Positions 44,642 through 53,033 of a DNA stretch of 64,000 bases are shown piece after piece. The stretch covers positions 16,802 to 80,801 of the forward strand of contig JANQMO010000026.1 in NCBI GenBank assembly GCA_028280025.1, read 5' to 3'. Each line of letters starts with the position of its first letter. Position 1 is the first letter of the stretch. The translations under genes were made by a program, and so were the position numbers. Under the pieces are notes generated by a model. The model saw only the letters and a program-made list of their open reading frames with translations. It ran no database searches and was not told the DNA's origin. This DNA comes from Chlorobium sp. (lineage in GTDB: Bacteria; Bacteroidota; Chlorobiia; Chlorobiales; Chlorobiaceae).

Positions 44642-45929
44642 CAGCTCAACAATGAACGGAAGCAGGAAAGCAGGGCGAACGATCGATATCGTCAACAGGG
44701 GACTGAAAAGCAGGTACCGTAAGGAAAAGCGTTTCAGGTTATATGGTATACTGTCGATCGTGGCAAGCGCTGCATTTCTCGCGTTTCTGCTCACCAGTAT
44801 CGTTATGAACGGTTACAGCGCTTTTCTGCAGACCTACATCAAGCTCGATGTTCCCATTGAAGCCGGAATGATCGATGAAAGCAATCCCAAACGATCGAAT
44901 TTCCAGGGGATCATCAAGTCCGCCATAAGGGAGTATTATCCCGATGTGACAGAGCGGCGGGAAAAGCGGGAACTTTATTCGCTGTTCAGTTCCGGAGCGG
45001 CATATCAGCTGCGTAACAATGTTCTCGACAATCCGCCCGAAGCCGGCACGACACTGAGTCTCTGGGTTCTTGCCGATGATGACGTGGATATGCTCATGAA
45101 GGGACACATGAAAAGGGATGTGCCGGAGAGTGAACGGCGCCTGAACGACCGGCAGCTCCGGTGGATCGAAAAACTGGAAAATGACGGCAGGATAGAGAAG
45201 CGGTTCAATACGACGTTTTTTACATCGGGGGATTCAAGGGAGCCTGAGCTTGCAGGTATCTGGGGAGCGGTCAGGGGATCGTTTTATACCATGCTCGTGA
45301 CACTTGCCCTGTCTTTTCCGATCGGTATTGCAGCCGCGGTCTATCTCGAGGAGTTTGCTCCAAAAAATCTGGCGACGGATTTTATCGAGGTGAACATCAA
45401 TAACCTCGCGGCAGTCCCGTCAATCGTTTTCGGGTTACTCGGACTTGCTGTTTTCCTCAACTTTTTCGGGATGCCCCGTTCGACGCCGCTTGTCGGCGGT
45501 ATTGTCCTGATGCTGATGACGCTGCCTACCATCATTATAGCCAGCCGTGCGGCACTCAAGGCCGTACCGCCGTCGATCCGCGAGGCGGCACTCGGTGTCG
45601 GATCCTCGAAACTGCAGGTTGTCTCCAGCCACGTCCTGCCTCTTGCTCTTCCTGGAATGCTGACAGGCACCATTATCGGCATGGCGCAGGCGCTGGGTGA
45701 AACCGCGCCCCTCCTTATGATCGGGATGGTGGCGTTTATCGTCGATGTCCCCGGCGGATTTACCGATCCGGCTGCCGTGATGCCTGTTCAGATCTACCTT
45801 TGGGCGGACAGTCCGGAAAGAGCGTTTGTCGAGAAGACCTCTGCTGCGATCATGGTACTTCTCGGATTCCTGATCGCCATGAACGCTCTTGCTGTTGTCA
45901 TGCGCAAAAAATTCGAGAGGCGCTGGTAA
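44634..45929 (+). CDS. pstA: Phosphate ABC transporter permease PstA (first set, long form)
   Basis: The 431-residue protein starts with a basic leader and one helix (YGILSIVASAAFLAFLLTSIV), then has an extracytoplasmic stretch of about 140 residues (DUF3333 type) before the five-helix permease core. The core's EAA loop is PSIREAALGVGSSKLQVVSSHVLPLALPGML. The start ATG at 44634 lies inside the end of pstC, with an 8-bp overlap indicating translational coupling. It completes set 1: pstS2-pstB-pstC-pstA. Confidence 0.93.
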   Translation: MNNSSTMNGSRKAGRTIDIVNRGLKSRYRKEKRFRLYGILSIVASAAFLAFLLTSIVMNGYSAFLQTYIKLDVPIEAGMIDESNPKRSNFQGIIKSAIREYYPDVTERREKRELYSLFSSGAAYQLRNNVLDNPPEAGTTLSLWVLADDDVDMLMKGHMKRDVPESERRLNDRQLRWIEKLENDGRIEKRFNTTFFTSGDSREPELAGIWGAVRGSFYTMLVTLALSFPIGIAAAVYLEEFAPKNLATDFIEVNINNLAAVPSIVFGLLGLAVFLNFFGMPRSTPLVGGIVLMLMTLPTIIIASRAALKAVPPSIREAALGVGSSKLQVVSSHVLPLALPGMLTGTIIGMAQALGETAPLLMIGMVAFIVDVPGGFTDPAAVMPVQIYLWADSPERAFVEKTSAAIMVLLGFLIAMNALAVVMRKKFERRW

Positions 45930-45956
45930 ATACATGCGAAAGAGTGCGGTCGCAGA

Positions 45957-45974
45957 TGTAACAGATATGTAACA
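45957..45974 (+). promoter_or_regulatory. Candidate Pho box upstream of the second pstC
   Basis: Two exact TGTAACA units start at 45957 and 45968, 11 bp apart, in the 139-bp gap between the two transporter sets. This is the clearest of the four sites in the region. Confidence 0.6.
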
Positions 45975-46068
45975 TGTCCGGCATTGCCGGCAGAGGTGCA
46001 GGAGTATACATTACAGTACATTTACATTATATTTCCATCACCTTTTTGTTCATCAAGATTCCTTGTCC

Positions 46069-47232
46069 ATGGCTGAAGCGCCTTTAAACAGCCCCCAAAA
46101 ACCTGATGCGTTTGTCATGACGCCCGAAAGACTTCGCCGCCAGAGGATCGCGAAGTTTCTCGGTGAAGGGTTCCTGCTTGTTGTTGCCTCATTTGTCGCT
46201 ATCGTCGTTTTGTTCATCTTTTATTTCGTAGCGGTCGATGCGATCCCGTTTTTTCAACAGAGAGGATTCGGGGAATTCTTCACCAGCACAGGCTGGTATC
46301 CCGCTGATGAACCGGGAGAGTTCGGCGCTCTTGCCATTATGTACGGCAGCGGCATGGTGACGATTGGATCTGCATTGATAGCCGTTCCGCTCGGCATAGC
46401 TGCGGCGATATGCCTCAGTGACGTTCTTCCTTTTGCCGTGCGGCAGTATGCAAAGCCCGTAATAGAGATGCTTGCCGCTATTCCATCGGTGGCATACGGT
46501 TTTTTCGCTCTCGTTATTTTTGCTCCGCTTCTCCAGAACTACGGCGGACCGCTTCTGATGTGGACATGGTGGCTGATAGCCGGACCGTTTGTCTTTCTGG
46601 CCGTCATTGTCGTTTCAGACCTCGTGACATCAGGTAGTCAGAGCACGGATACGAGAAAAACAATACGCTGGACCGTGACCGTTGTTTTCGGCGTCATCGC
46701 ACTTTTTTTTCTCTATTATGTGGGCAGGACGCTCAATGAAATTCAGATTCTCAGCGGAACGAATGCACTGAACGTTTCGCTCATTCTCAGTTTCATGGCC
46801 TTGCCGACAATCGTGAGCGTTTCGGAAGATTCGCTTCAGGCAGTCGGACGCGAACTGAGAGAAGGGAGCTACGCACTCGGGGCGACAAGGGCGGAAACGA
46901 TTGTCAAGACGGTTCTGCCCGCCGCAAGCAGCGGCATTCTCGCAGCGGTTATTCTCGGCATCATGAGGGCAATAGGGGAGACCATGGTTGTCTGGATGGC
47001 ATCGGGCAACTCGTCGCATATCCCCGAGCCCTGGTTTAACTATCTCGATTCCATCCGGACCCTTACGGCAACCATTGCCGGAGACATGGGAGAGGCTGAC
47101 CAGGTAACTGGATCAGCTCGTTATCATGTGCTTTTTGCAATGGGACTCCTTCTTCTCATCATCAGCTTCGTCAGTAATCTCGTTAGTGAACGTATCGTAG
47201 TCAGGCAGAGAAAGGTTCTTGCCGGCGAGTAG
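46069..47232 (+). CDS. pstC2: Phosphate ABC transporter permease PstC (second set)
   Basis: The 387-residue permease has a basic N-terminus, a first helix (FLLVVASFVAIVVLFIFYF), and a core with MLAAIPSVAYGFFALVIFAP and the EAA loop ELREGSYALGATRAETIVKTVLPAASSGI. An insertion of about 60 residues between helices (TSGSQSTDTRKTIRWTVTV..) makes it longer than the standard 320. It lacks the DUF3708 block of PstC1. The ATG at 46069 is used; the frame can also open at a TTG two codons earlier. Confidence 0.92.
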   Translation: MAEAPLNSPQKPDAFVMTPERLRRQRIAKFLGEGFLLVVASFVAIVVLFIFYFVAVDAIPFFQQRGFGEFFTSTGWYPADEPGEFGALAIMYGSGMVTIGSALIAVPLGIAAAICLSDVLPFAVRQYAKPVIEMLAAIPSVAYGFFALVIFAPLLQNYGGPLLMWTWWLIAGPFVFLAVIVVSDLVTSGSQSTDTRKTIRWTVTVVFGVIALFFLYYVGRTLNEIQILSGTNALNVSLILSFMALPTIVSVSEDSLQAVGRELREGSYALGATRAETIVKTVLPAASSGILAAVILGIMRAIGETMVVWMASGNSSHIPEPWFNYLDSIRTLTATIAGDMGEADQVTGSARYHVLFAMGLLLLIISFVSNLVSERIVVRQRKVLAGE

Positions 47233-47258
47233 TACTCAATCATCTAACTCTTGGATTC

Positions 47259-48605
47259 ATGGATCTCGGAACCAGAAAAATATTGGACAGATCGTTCACG
47301 GCAGTCGGTATAACCTCGATCCTTTTGATGGCAGCAGCGCTGCTGGTTGTTATCGTGCCTATATTTTCAGGTGGTATCGGGGCGATTTTCTTCAAGGGGA
47401 CTATTGAGCACAGGAAACTGCAGTACAATGAATTCGGCAATGGCGACAAGGAAGTCATGCAGCGCCAGATCGAGGAGACCAACGCCTACAGAAGCAGGGT
47501 GTTTGCCATGCTGGGTGAATTCGATGCAGAACTCGAAAGCATGGAGCCGGCCGAGAGCAAGGCGCTTCGTTCGTCCTACAAAAAGGTGAGGGAAGCGCTT
47601 GCCCATCTGTTCGGACCTTTACCGGGAGATCCGGAACCGATCCTGACCCGTTACCAGTACGGGACGACACGCTGGGAGCAGGCCGAGGAAGCGCTCCATG
47701 ATCTCATGTATGTGTCCAAATGGGATTATTCGGATCCAACCCAGATGGCAAAGCAATATTTTGTGCCGCGAACAGATGATTTCAAAGGGACCAAGCTCGC
47801 CGCCCTTTTTCCGTACATGGAAGAAAACCTCGTCAATATGATGCTTCCCGAACAGACCTTCTACTGGGGTTTCATTACGGATCGTTCGCTTGATTCGCAT
47901 ATATTCGGCGGTATCTGGGCGGAAATACAGGGGACGTTCTTCCTTGCTGTCGGCGCCATGCTGTTTGCTTTTCCTCTCGGTGTGACGGCAGCGATATATT
48001 TTACCGAATACGCAAAGGACAATATTTTTACAAGTATTCTTCGAAGCGCCAACAGCACGCTTGCCGGTGTTCCAAGCATCGTATTCGGCCTTTTCGGTCT
48101 GGCGTTTTTTATCAATACCATCAAGGTATCGGAATCAAAGAGCGTCATAGCCGGTTCGCTGACGCTTGCGATCATGATCCTGCCCACCATCATCAGGGCG
48201 GCAGAAGAAGCAATACTTGCCGTTCCCAAAACATATAAGGAAGCTTCGCTGAGCCTCGGTTCGACAAAGTGGCGTACGATTGTCACCGTCATTCTGCCCG
48301 CAGCGCTTCCGGGGATTATTACAGGCGGCATAATCAGCCTCGGCCGCGCTGCAGGCGAAACGGCCCCCATTATTTTTACGGCGGCTGTAAGCGTCGGTGC
48401 AACCATAGGTTTGGCCGATGTCTTTTCATCACCGACGCCCGCACTTTCATGGAATATCTACAACCTTGCAAGTGAGCATGAAGCGGCCAATGAAATCCGG
48501 CATGTACAGTACGGTATGGTGCTGGCACTCATATCGATCGTACTGTTGCTGAATTTATCTGCTATATTGTTGAGGGCCCGAATATCCAAAAAATTAAAAG
48601 GTTAA
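47259..48605 (+). CDS. pstA2: Phosphate ABC transporter permease PstA (second set, long form)
   Basis: The 448-residue protein has an N-terminal helix (residues about 20-45) and then some 165 mainly helical extracytoplasmic residues before the permease core. The core includes STLAGVPSIVFGLFGLAFF and the EAA loop TYKEASLSLGSTKWRTIVTVILPAALPGI. The large insertion is not the same as that in PstA1. The gene follows pstC2 by 26 bp and precedes pstB2 by 6 bp. Confidence 0.92.
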   Translation: MDLGTRKILDRSFTAVGITSILLMAAALLVVIVPIFSGGIGAIFFKGTIEHRKLQYNEFGNGDKEVMQRQIEETNAYRSRVFAMLGEFDAELESMEPAESKALRSSYKKVREALAHLFGPLPGDPEPILTRYQYGTTRWEQAEEALHDLMYVSKWDYSDPTQMAKQYFVPRTDDFKGTKLAALFPYMEENLVNMMLPEQTFYWGFITDRSLDSHIFGGIWAEIQGTFFLAVGAMLFAFPLGVTAAIYFTEYAKDNIFTSILRSANSTLAGVPSIVFGLFGLAFFINTIKVSESKSVIAGSLTLAIMILPTIIRAAEEAILAVPKTYKEASLSLGSTKWRTIVTVILPAALPGIITGGIISLGRAAGETAPIIFTAAVSVGATIGLADVFSSPTPALSWNIYNLASEHEAANEIRHVQYGMVLALISIVLLLNLSAILLRARISKKLKG

Positions 48606-48611
48606 AGAGTA

Positions 48612-49472
48612 ATGCAGATGACTGCAGTGGAAAAAGAGGCGCAAACGTCGGCGGCCGCAGGAAGTTCGAACCGTGAGATATTTCTCCCGCCGGAAAGGCA
48701 ACGGATCAAGGACGGCGGAACGCCTCATGTCAGTGCGAAAAACTTCTCGATTTTTTACGGTAATTTCGAGGCCGTCAAAAAGGTGACTGCCGATATTCTT
48801 TCGAAATATGTGACAGCCATCATCGGGCCGAGCGGCTGCGGCAAGAGTACGTTTCTTCGGGCGATCAACCGTATGAACGATCTTATTCCATCCTGTTATG
48901 CGACAGGGACGCTTATGTTTGACGGCGAGGATATCTACGGGCGCTATACCGATGAAGTGCAGCTCAGAAAAAAGATCGGTATGGTCTTCCAGAAACCTAA
49001 TCCGTTCCCGAAACCGATATTCGACAATATTGCTTACGGACCCAGACTTCACGGGGTCAAGGACAAGAAAACGCTTGAGGAGATCGTGGAAAAAAGTCTT
49101 CGCAAGGCGGCTTTGTGGGATGAGGTCAAGGACCGTCTCGACAGGAACGCTCTCGGGTTGAGCGGCGGCCAGCAGCAGCGTCTCTGTGTTGCAAGAACAC
49201 TTGCCGTCGAACCGGATATTCTCCTGCTTGACGAGCCGACATCGGCTCTCGATCCAAAGGCAACCGCCAAGATCGAGGATCTCATCGAGGAGCTGCGGGG
49301 CAGTTACACCATTCTTATCGTTACCCATAACATGCAGCAGGCTTCGCGTGTCTCCGATTACACCATGTTTTATTACGAAGGTGACCTTATCGAATATGCC
49401 CCCACGAAACAACTTTTTACCAATCCAAGAGACCAGGTTACCGAAGACTATATAACGGGACGGTTCAGTTGA
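48612..49472 (+). CDS. pstB2: Phosphate ABC transporter ATPase PstB (second set)
   Basis: The 286-residue ATPase has Walker [20 protein letters not shown], the Q-loop [18 protein letters not shown], the signature LSGGQQQRL, Walker [14 protein letters not shown] and the H-loop VTHNMQQA. It ends ITGRFS, a typical PstB end. The ATG at 48612 is used, with a second Met two codons on. It closes the pstC2-pstA2-pstB2 set and is followed after 19 bp by phoU. Confidence 0.95.
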   Translation: MQMTAVEKEAQTSAAAGSSNREIFLPPERQRIKDGGTPHVSAKNFSIFYGNFEAVKKVTADILSKYVTAIIGPSGCGKSTFLRAINRMNDLIPSCYATGTLMFDGEDIYGRYTDEVQLRKKIGMVFQKPNPFPKPIFDNIAYGPRLHGVKDKKTLEEIVEKSLRKAALWDEVKDRLDRNALGLSGGQQQRLCVARTLAVEPDILLLDEPTSALDPKATAKIEDLIEELRGSYTILIVTHNMQQASRVSDYTMFYYEGDLIEYAPTKQLFTNPRDQVTEDYITGRFS

Positions 49473-49491
49473 ACAAAAAACAACAATACTT

Positions 49492-50181
49492 ATGGCGGAA
49501 AGACCGGTTCACGAACACATAAAGGATCTGTCCAACTCCCTGGTGATCCTTTCCGACAAGGTTCTAAAAAACTTTTCACTCTCGATGGACGCTCTGATGA
49601 AATGCGACAACATGGGCTGCTCGCAGATCAAGCTTGCCGACGGGGAGATCGATGCATCGGAGGTAAGACTCGAGGAGCAGTGTCTTATCTTTCTTGCCCT
49701 TCAGCAGCCTGTGGCAAAGGATCTGCGTGCGATCATCACTATTCTCAAGATCAATAACGATCTGGAGCGGATCGGCGATCTTGCCGTGCACATTGTCGAA
49801 AGAGTTCCTGAAGTAAGCTCCGAATTTATCCGGCAGTTCGACTTCCAGAAAATGGGGGCGATTGCAAAGGAGATGGTTCAGAAATCGATACAGGCTTTTG
49901 TCAACAGGGACCGTGAGCTTGCCGAAGAGGTCTGTGACATGGATGAGGAGCTTGACGCGATGCATCGGGCTGTTTTCAAGAAGGTTTCTACAGAGATTCG
50001 TCAGGCCGATGTGAACCAGACCACGCAGTATATCGTCTCCATGAGTGTGTCGAGATATATCGAAAGAATCGGCGACCACGCGACGCGTATCGCAAGGGAA
50101 GTTATATACCTTGTCACCGGCGAGATTGTCCGTCATTCCGAAGGCTCTTTCGAAAAGCTCATCGAGTCGCTCAAGGATTGA
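49492..50181 (+). CDS. phoU: Phosphate regulatory protein PhoU
   Basis: The 229-residue protein is all-helical with two PhoU repeats. It has the signature acidic motifs for metal clusters (EDAE-type DGEIDASEVRLEEQ and DEELDAMHRAVFKK), and RAIITILKINNDLERIGDLAVHI and SVSRYIERIGDHATRIAREV in equivalent helices. PhoU links the Pst transporter with the sensor kinase PhoR to damp the Pho response. It is in line with pstB2, and a terminator follows. Confidence 0.95.
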   Translation: MAERPVHEHIKDLSNSLVILSDKVLKNFSLSMDALMKCDNMGCSQIKLADGEIDASEVRLEEQCLIFLALQQPVAKDLRAIITILKINNDLERIGDLAVHIVERVPEVSSEFIRQFDFQKMGAIAKEMVQKSIQAFVNRDRELAEEVCDMDEELDAMHRAVFKKVSTEIRQADVNQTTQYIVSMSVSRYIERIGDHATRIAREVIYLVTGEIVRHSEGSFEKLIESLKD

Positions 50182-50200
50182 TCACTCTTTCTTTTCTTTT

Positions 50201-50240
50201 GCCCGGTATCATGATGAACATGCATGCCGGGCTTTTTTTT
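50201..50240 (+). terminator. Rho-independent terminator after phoU
   Basis: The stem GCCCGG / CCGGGC with a 20-nt loop is followed by eight T, 20 bp after the phoU stop. Confidence 0.8.
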
Positions 50241-50356
50241 CTTGGATTTGATACGTCTTCACAGCTAAATTGTCCCACTTGAAAAGGTAAGGTCTTACCG
50301 CCGTCCCTCTGGAATCCAGTGTGATATTTTTCAATACAGTTCAGGTCAATACAACA

Positions 50357-51094
50357 ATGAAACTTTTCGGCAAAAAAGGCGACACGGCAAAAAAGGGAAT
50401 AGAAAAGGTAGCACGTCCGGAAGCGTTTACTATTAAAATCGATCCGTCAAAGTTCAATCTGGCGACAAGCCCGTCGGGTCCGGTTCACGAGCAGCTCGAA
50501 ACGTTGAAACAGAAGCTCACGAAACTCTCGTCCAACGTCGAGAACAATCTGATGCTGGTCATTCGTGCGTCTACCAAGAAAAACAATGACCTTGCGCAGT
50601 CCGCTTTTGAATTCGACAAGGAGTACATCCAGAAAGGCAAGTTCGAGGTGGAGTATCTCTGCCTTGCATACAGCTGTTTCCAGGCTCTTGACGATGAAAG
50701 CAGCCGATTGGTCTCGATGGCTCGGGATATCATGCAGAAGCTTGAACTGATCGCGGTCTATGCCCTGAATATTGCCGACAAGACGGACTATATCAGGCTC
50801 GAGAACATAGAGGTTCTTCACAAGGATGAATATGACCTCAAGCCTATGGGCGATATTACTGCGGAGATGATCAAGAAGGCCGTTGAGGCATTTGTCAGCG
50901 GAAACAGCAAGCATGCTTCGGAAACCCTTGATATGATGAAGGAGATCGAAGAGATATACGATAAAGCGATCAAGAAACTCAAGGGCGAGGTGACCGATGA
51001 GAATATCACCAATTATACCGGCATTCTTTCTGTTGTCGAACATGTGAAAATGTCGGCGGACATTTCATGTGACATCGCCCGCATGCTGCTTTAG
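50357..51094 (+). CDS. PhoU-domain-like protein
   Basis: The 245-residue protein begins with a basic segment (MKLFGKKGDTAKKGIEKVARP). It is then mainly helical with a PhoU-like pattern (DLAQSAFEFDKEYIQKGKFEVEYLCLAY; MGDITAEMIKKAVEAFVSGN; VVEHVKMSADISCDIARM). The metal-binding acidic motifs of PhoU are weak, so it is probably a divergent paralogue rather than a second classical PhoU. It is separated from phoU by a terminator and likely has its own promoter. The start at 50357 is preferred to an upstream ATG at 50321. Confidence 0.7.
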   Translation: MKLFGKKGDTAKKGIEKVARPEAFTIKIDPSKFNLATSPSGPVHEQLETLKQKLTKLSSNVENNLMLVIRASTKKNNDLAQSAFEFDKEYIQKGKFEVEYLCLAYSCFQALDDESSRLVSMARDIMQKLELIAVYALNIADKTDYIRLENIEVLHKDEYDLKPMGDITAEMIKKAVEAFVSGNSKHASETLDMMKEIEEIYDKAIKKLKGEVTDENITNYTGILSVVEHVKMSADISCDIARMLL

Positions 51095-51104
51095 GAGAGG
51101 TTTT

Positions 51105-51172
51105 GCCGGAATGTAAATGGGGCGTGAAAGCACTGCTTCACGATGTTGCTTTACCATGAATCTCATTCCGGC
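51105..51172. repeat. Two-level intergenic stem-loop
   Basis: An outer stem GCCGGAAT / ATTCCGGC (51105-51112 with 51165-51172) encloses an inner stem CGTGAA / TTCACG (51123-51128 with 51137-51142). It lies between the PhoU-like and DoxX-like genes. It may be a structured 3' UTR or a degenerate repeat. Confidence 0.45.
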
Positions 51173-51180
51173 AGAGAGTC

Positions 51181-51227
51181 ATGCCGCCCCGTGAAATAGA
51201 TGTTCGGATTTCACAGGGATGCGGCAT
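51181..51227. repeat. GTGAAAT/ATTTCAC hairpin repeat
   Basis: ATGCCGC and GCGGCAT form the outer arms, and CCCCGTGAAAT / ATTTCACAGGG the inner arms, around a 10-nt loop. The inner arms are the same as those of the hairpin nested in repeat copy A at 6121-6152. Confidence 0.6.
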
Positions 51228-51344
51228 CCATACTGGATTTCGTCTGAAGATGGATCCCCGGAAAGAAGCCCTCTTTTCCTGCCATGATATCCCGCTCTTT
51301 TGTTATCTTTTTTCATTTCTCCGTATCACCCACCATCAAAGATA

Positions 51345-51749
51345 ATGAAGCTGCTTGCCAATGACTCCAGGGCTCTCCTGATATCCCGTATCGTTCTTGC
51401 CTTTTCATGGATCTACCAGGGGGCGGTACCGAAGCTCATCTGCAGAAGTCCGGGTGAAATCGAGTTGTTGCAGCATGTCGTCGTGAGCGGGGAGCTTGCC
51501 TGTACTCTTTTGATGTGGATGGGTTACGGGGAGATCGCTTTCGGTTTGCTTCTTTTTTTTACAAGGAACGCATGGTTTTTCATCCTGAACGTCGCGGCTT
51601 TGTTGATGCTTCTCGTCTATGTTGCGATCTTTCAGCCGGACTTGCTCGTCTTGCCGTTCAACCCGGCTATCCTCAACCTGTCGCTTTGCGGAGTATCGCT
51701 CATAGCGATCGATGAACTCAAAAAACAGAGAGATGTCAAAGGGAACTGA
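51345..51749 (+). CDS. DoxX-like membrane protein
   Basis: The 134-residue protein has four membrane helices and the DoxX-family pattern: RIVLAFSWIYQGAVPKLI near the start, then LACTLLMWMGYGEIAFGLLLFF, and a final helix ending LIAIDELKKQ. DoxX proteins are small quinone- or redox-associated membrane proteins whose activity is not established. The gene overlaps the next one by 17 bp, so the two are translated together. The ATG at 51345 is chosen as the family start; the frame runs 15 codons upstream without sense. Confidence 0.75.
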   Translation: MKLLANDSRALLISRIVLAFSWIYQGAVPKLICRSPGEIELLQHVVVSGELACTLLMWMGYGEIAFGLLLFFTRNAWFFILNVAALLMLLVYVAIFQPDLLVLPFNPAILNLSLCGVSLIAIDELKKQRDVKGN

Positions 51750-53016
51750 ACACCGCCGCTTTGTCATTGAGCCCGCTGCGCTTGTGGGGGTCTACCTCTC
51801 GGTTTCGGTAAGTGTTATTGCCCTTGCGGCTTTTCTGGGGGCTGCAGGCGCATGGACCGGCAGTGTTTTTTTAGAGACTGTACATCCCTACGTGTTTTTC
51901 GTCGGTTTCGGGAACCTTGCAATATTGATCCTCAATCGTCACCTCGTATCGGCAATATATCCCGATCTTGTGATCGACACCCAAAAGCAGATGCGCTACA
52001 TCTACGGTGTGCTGTTTTCGGTCGGGCTTGTGGTCCTGGCTGTCTACATGGACTGGCCTCTGCTCAAGGCCGCCGTCGGTTTTTTCCTGCTTGTCATCGT
52101 GCTGTTTTCGGCAAAAGAAATTGTGACGACGCTTTCGCTGGAAAACATATGGCGGGAGGTATCGGTTCGTTACTATATTTTTGACGTTGTTTTTCTTATT
52201 GTCGCAAACCTCGGACTCTTTACCCTCGGCCTGAAAGAGGCGTTCCCTGAAAATGGCATCATTCCGTTTTTCGTTACACAGTCATCCTATTTTCTCGGTT
52301 CGTCGTTTCCCCTGAGTATCAGTGTTATGGGATTTCTCTATACCTATGTCTGGCGACGATCGTCCGGCAGGGAACTGATCAGGAAGCTGTTCAGTATCTG
52401 GTCCTATATTTTTGTCGGCGGTGTTCTGGTCTTTCTTGTTGCCATTCTGATGGGCCATTACCTCGGAATGATGCTGGTAAGCCATACGCTCATGCTGGGA
52501 GTTCTCGCTCTTCTGGCGGCATTTGCCGTGTATCTCTACCGGTTTTTCACCAGAGAGTTCAGCCATCCCGCCCTGGCATTTCTCCTCTCCGGTCTGGCGA
52601 TGCTTTTTGCTGCCAGCGCTTTCGGAATTCTCAATATTTATTATTTCAGGTGGTTCGGAGCTGATCCTCCGCTCGAGTGGAGCCGCATGTGGATTTACCA
52701 TTCCCATACCCATGCAGCCCTTCTCGGATGGATAACGTTTTCTTTTACCGGCATGATCTATATTGTCGTACCGGCGATCGTGACAACCAATTCTCTTGAT
52801 CTGCTTCGTTCACAAGAGGCCCTTTCCCGGCTTCTTGACAGCGGGACGCTTGGAAAGGCATTCCGGCAGCTTACCGTTCTGCTGGCAGCGGCAACATCGC
52901 TCCTTGTCGCATTTTATTTCAACAATCACCTTGTGCTCACCGTTGCGGGAATTGTATACGGAGCAGCGGTGTATTATTCGAGAATCAACCTCGGAAAAGC
53001 ATTTCGGCGGGGTTGA
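51733..53016 (+). CDS. Multi-helix membrane protein resembling heme-copper oxidase subunit I
   Basis: The 427-residue protein has about twelve membrane helices. Near residue 325 it has YHSHTHAALLGWITFSFTGMIYIVVP, which looks like the helix of cbb3-type oxidase subunit I with a heme-ligand-type histidine (HxH..L.GW). The full set of copper-site histidines is not obvious, so it may be a heme protein or a distant non-catalytic relative rather than an oxidase. The gene overlaps the DoxX-like gene, which suggests a quinone-linked membrane complex. No catalytic partner subunit is encoded nearby. Confidence 0.5.
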   Translation: MSKGTEHRRFVIEPAALVGVYLSVSVSVIALAAFLGAAGAWTGSVFLETVHPYVFFVGFGNLAILILNRHLVSAIYPDLVIDTQKQMRYIYGVLFSVGLVVLAVYMDWPLLKAAVGFFLLVIVLFSAKEIVTTLSLENIWREVSVRYYIFDVVFLIVANLGLFTLGLKEAFPENGIIPFFVTQSSYFLGSSFPLSISVMGFLYTYVWRRSSGRELIRKLFSIWSYIFVGGVLVFLVAILMGHYLGMMLVSHTLMLGVLALLAAFAVYLYRFFTREFSHPALAFLLSGLAMLFAASAFGILNIYYFRWFGADPPLEWSRMWIYHSHTHAALLGWITFSFTGMIYIVVPAIVTTNSLDLLRSQEALSRLLDSGTLGKAFRQLTVLLAAATSLLVAFYFNNHLVLTVAGIVYGAAVYYSRINLGKAFRRG

Positions 53017-53033
53017 AAAAGGATCATGAAACC

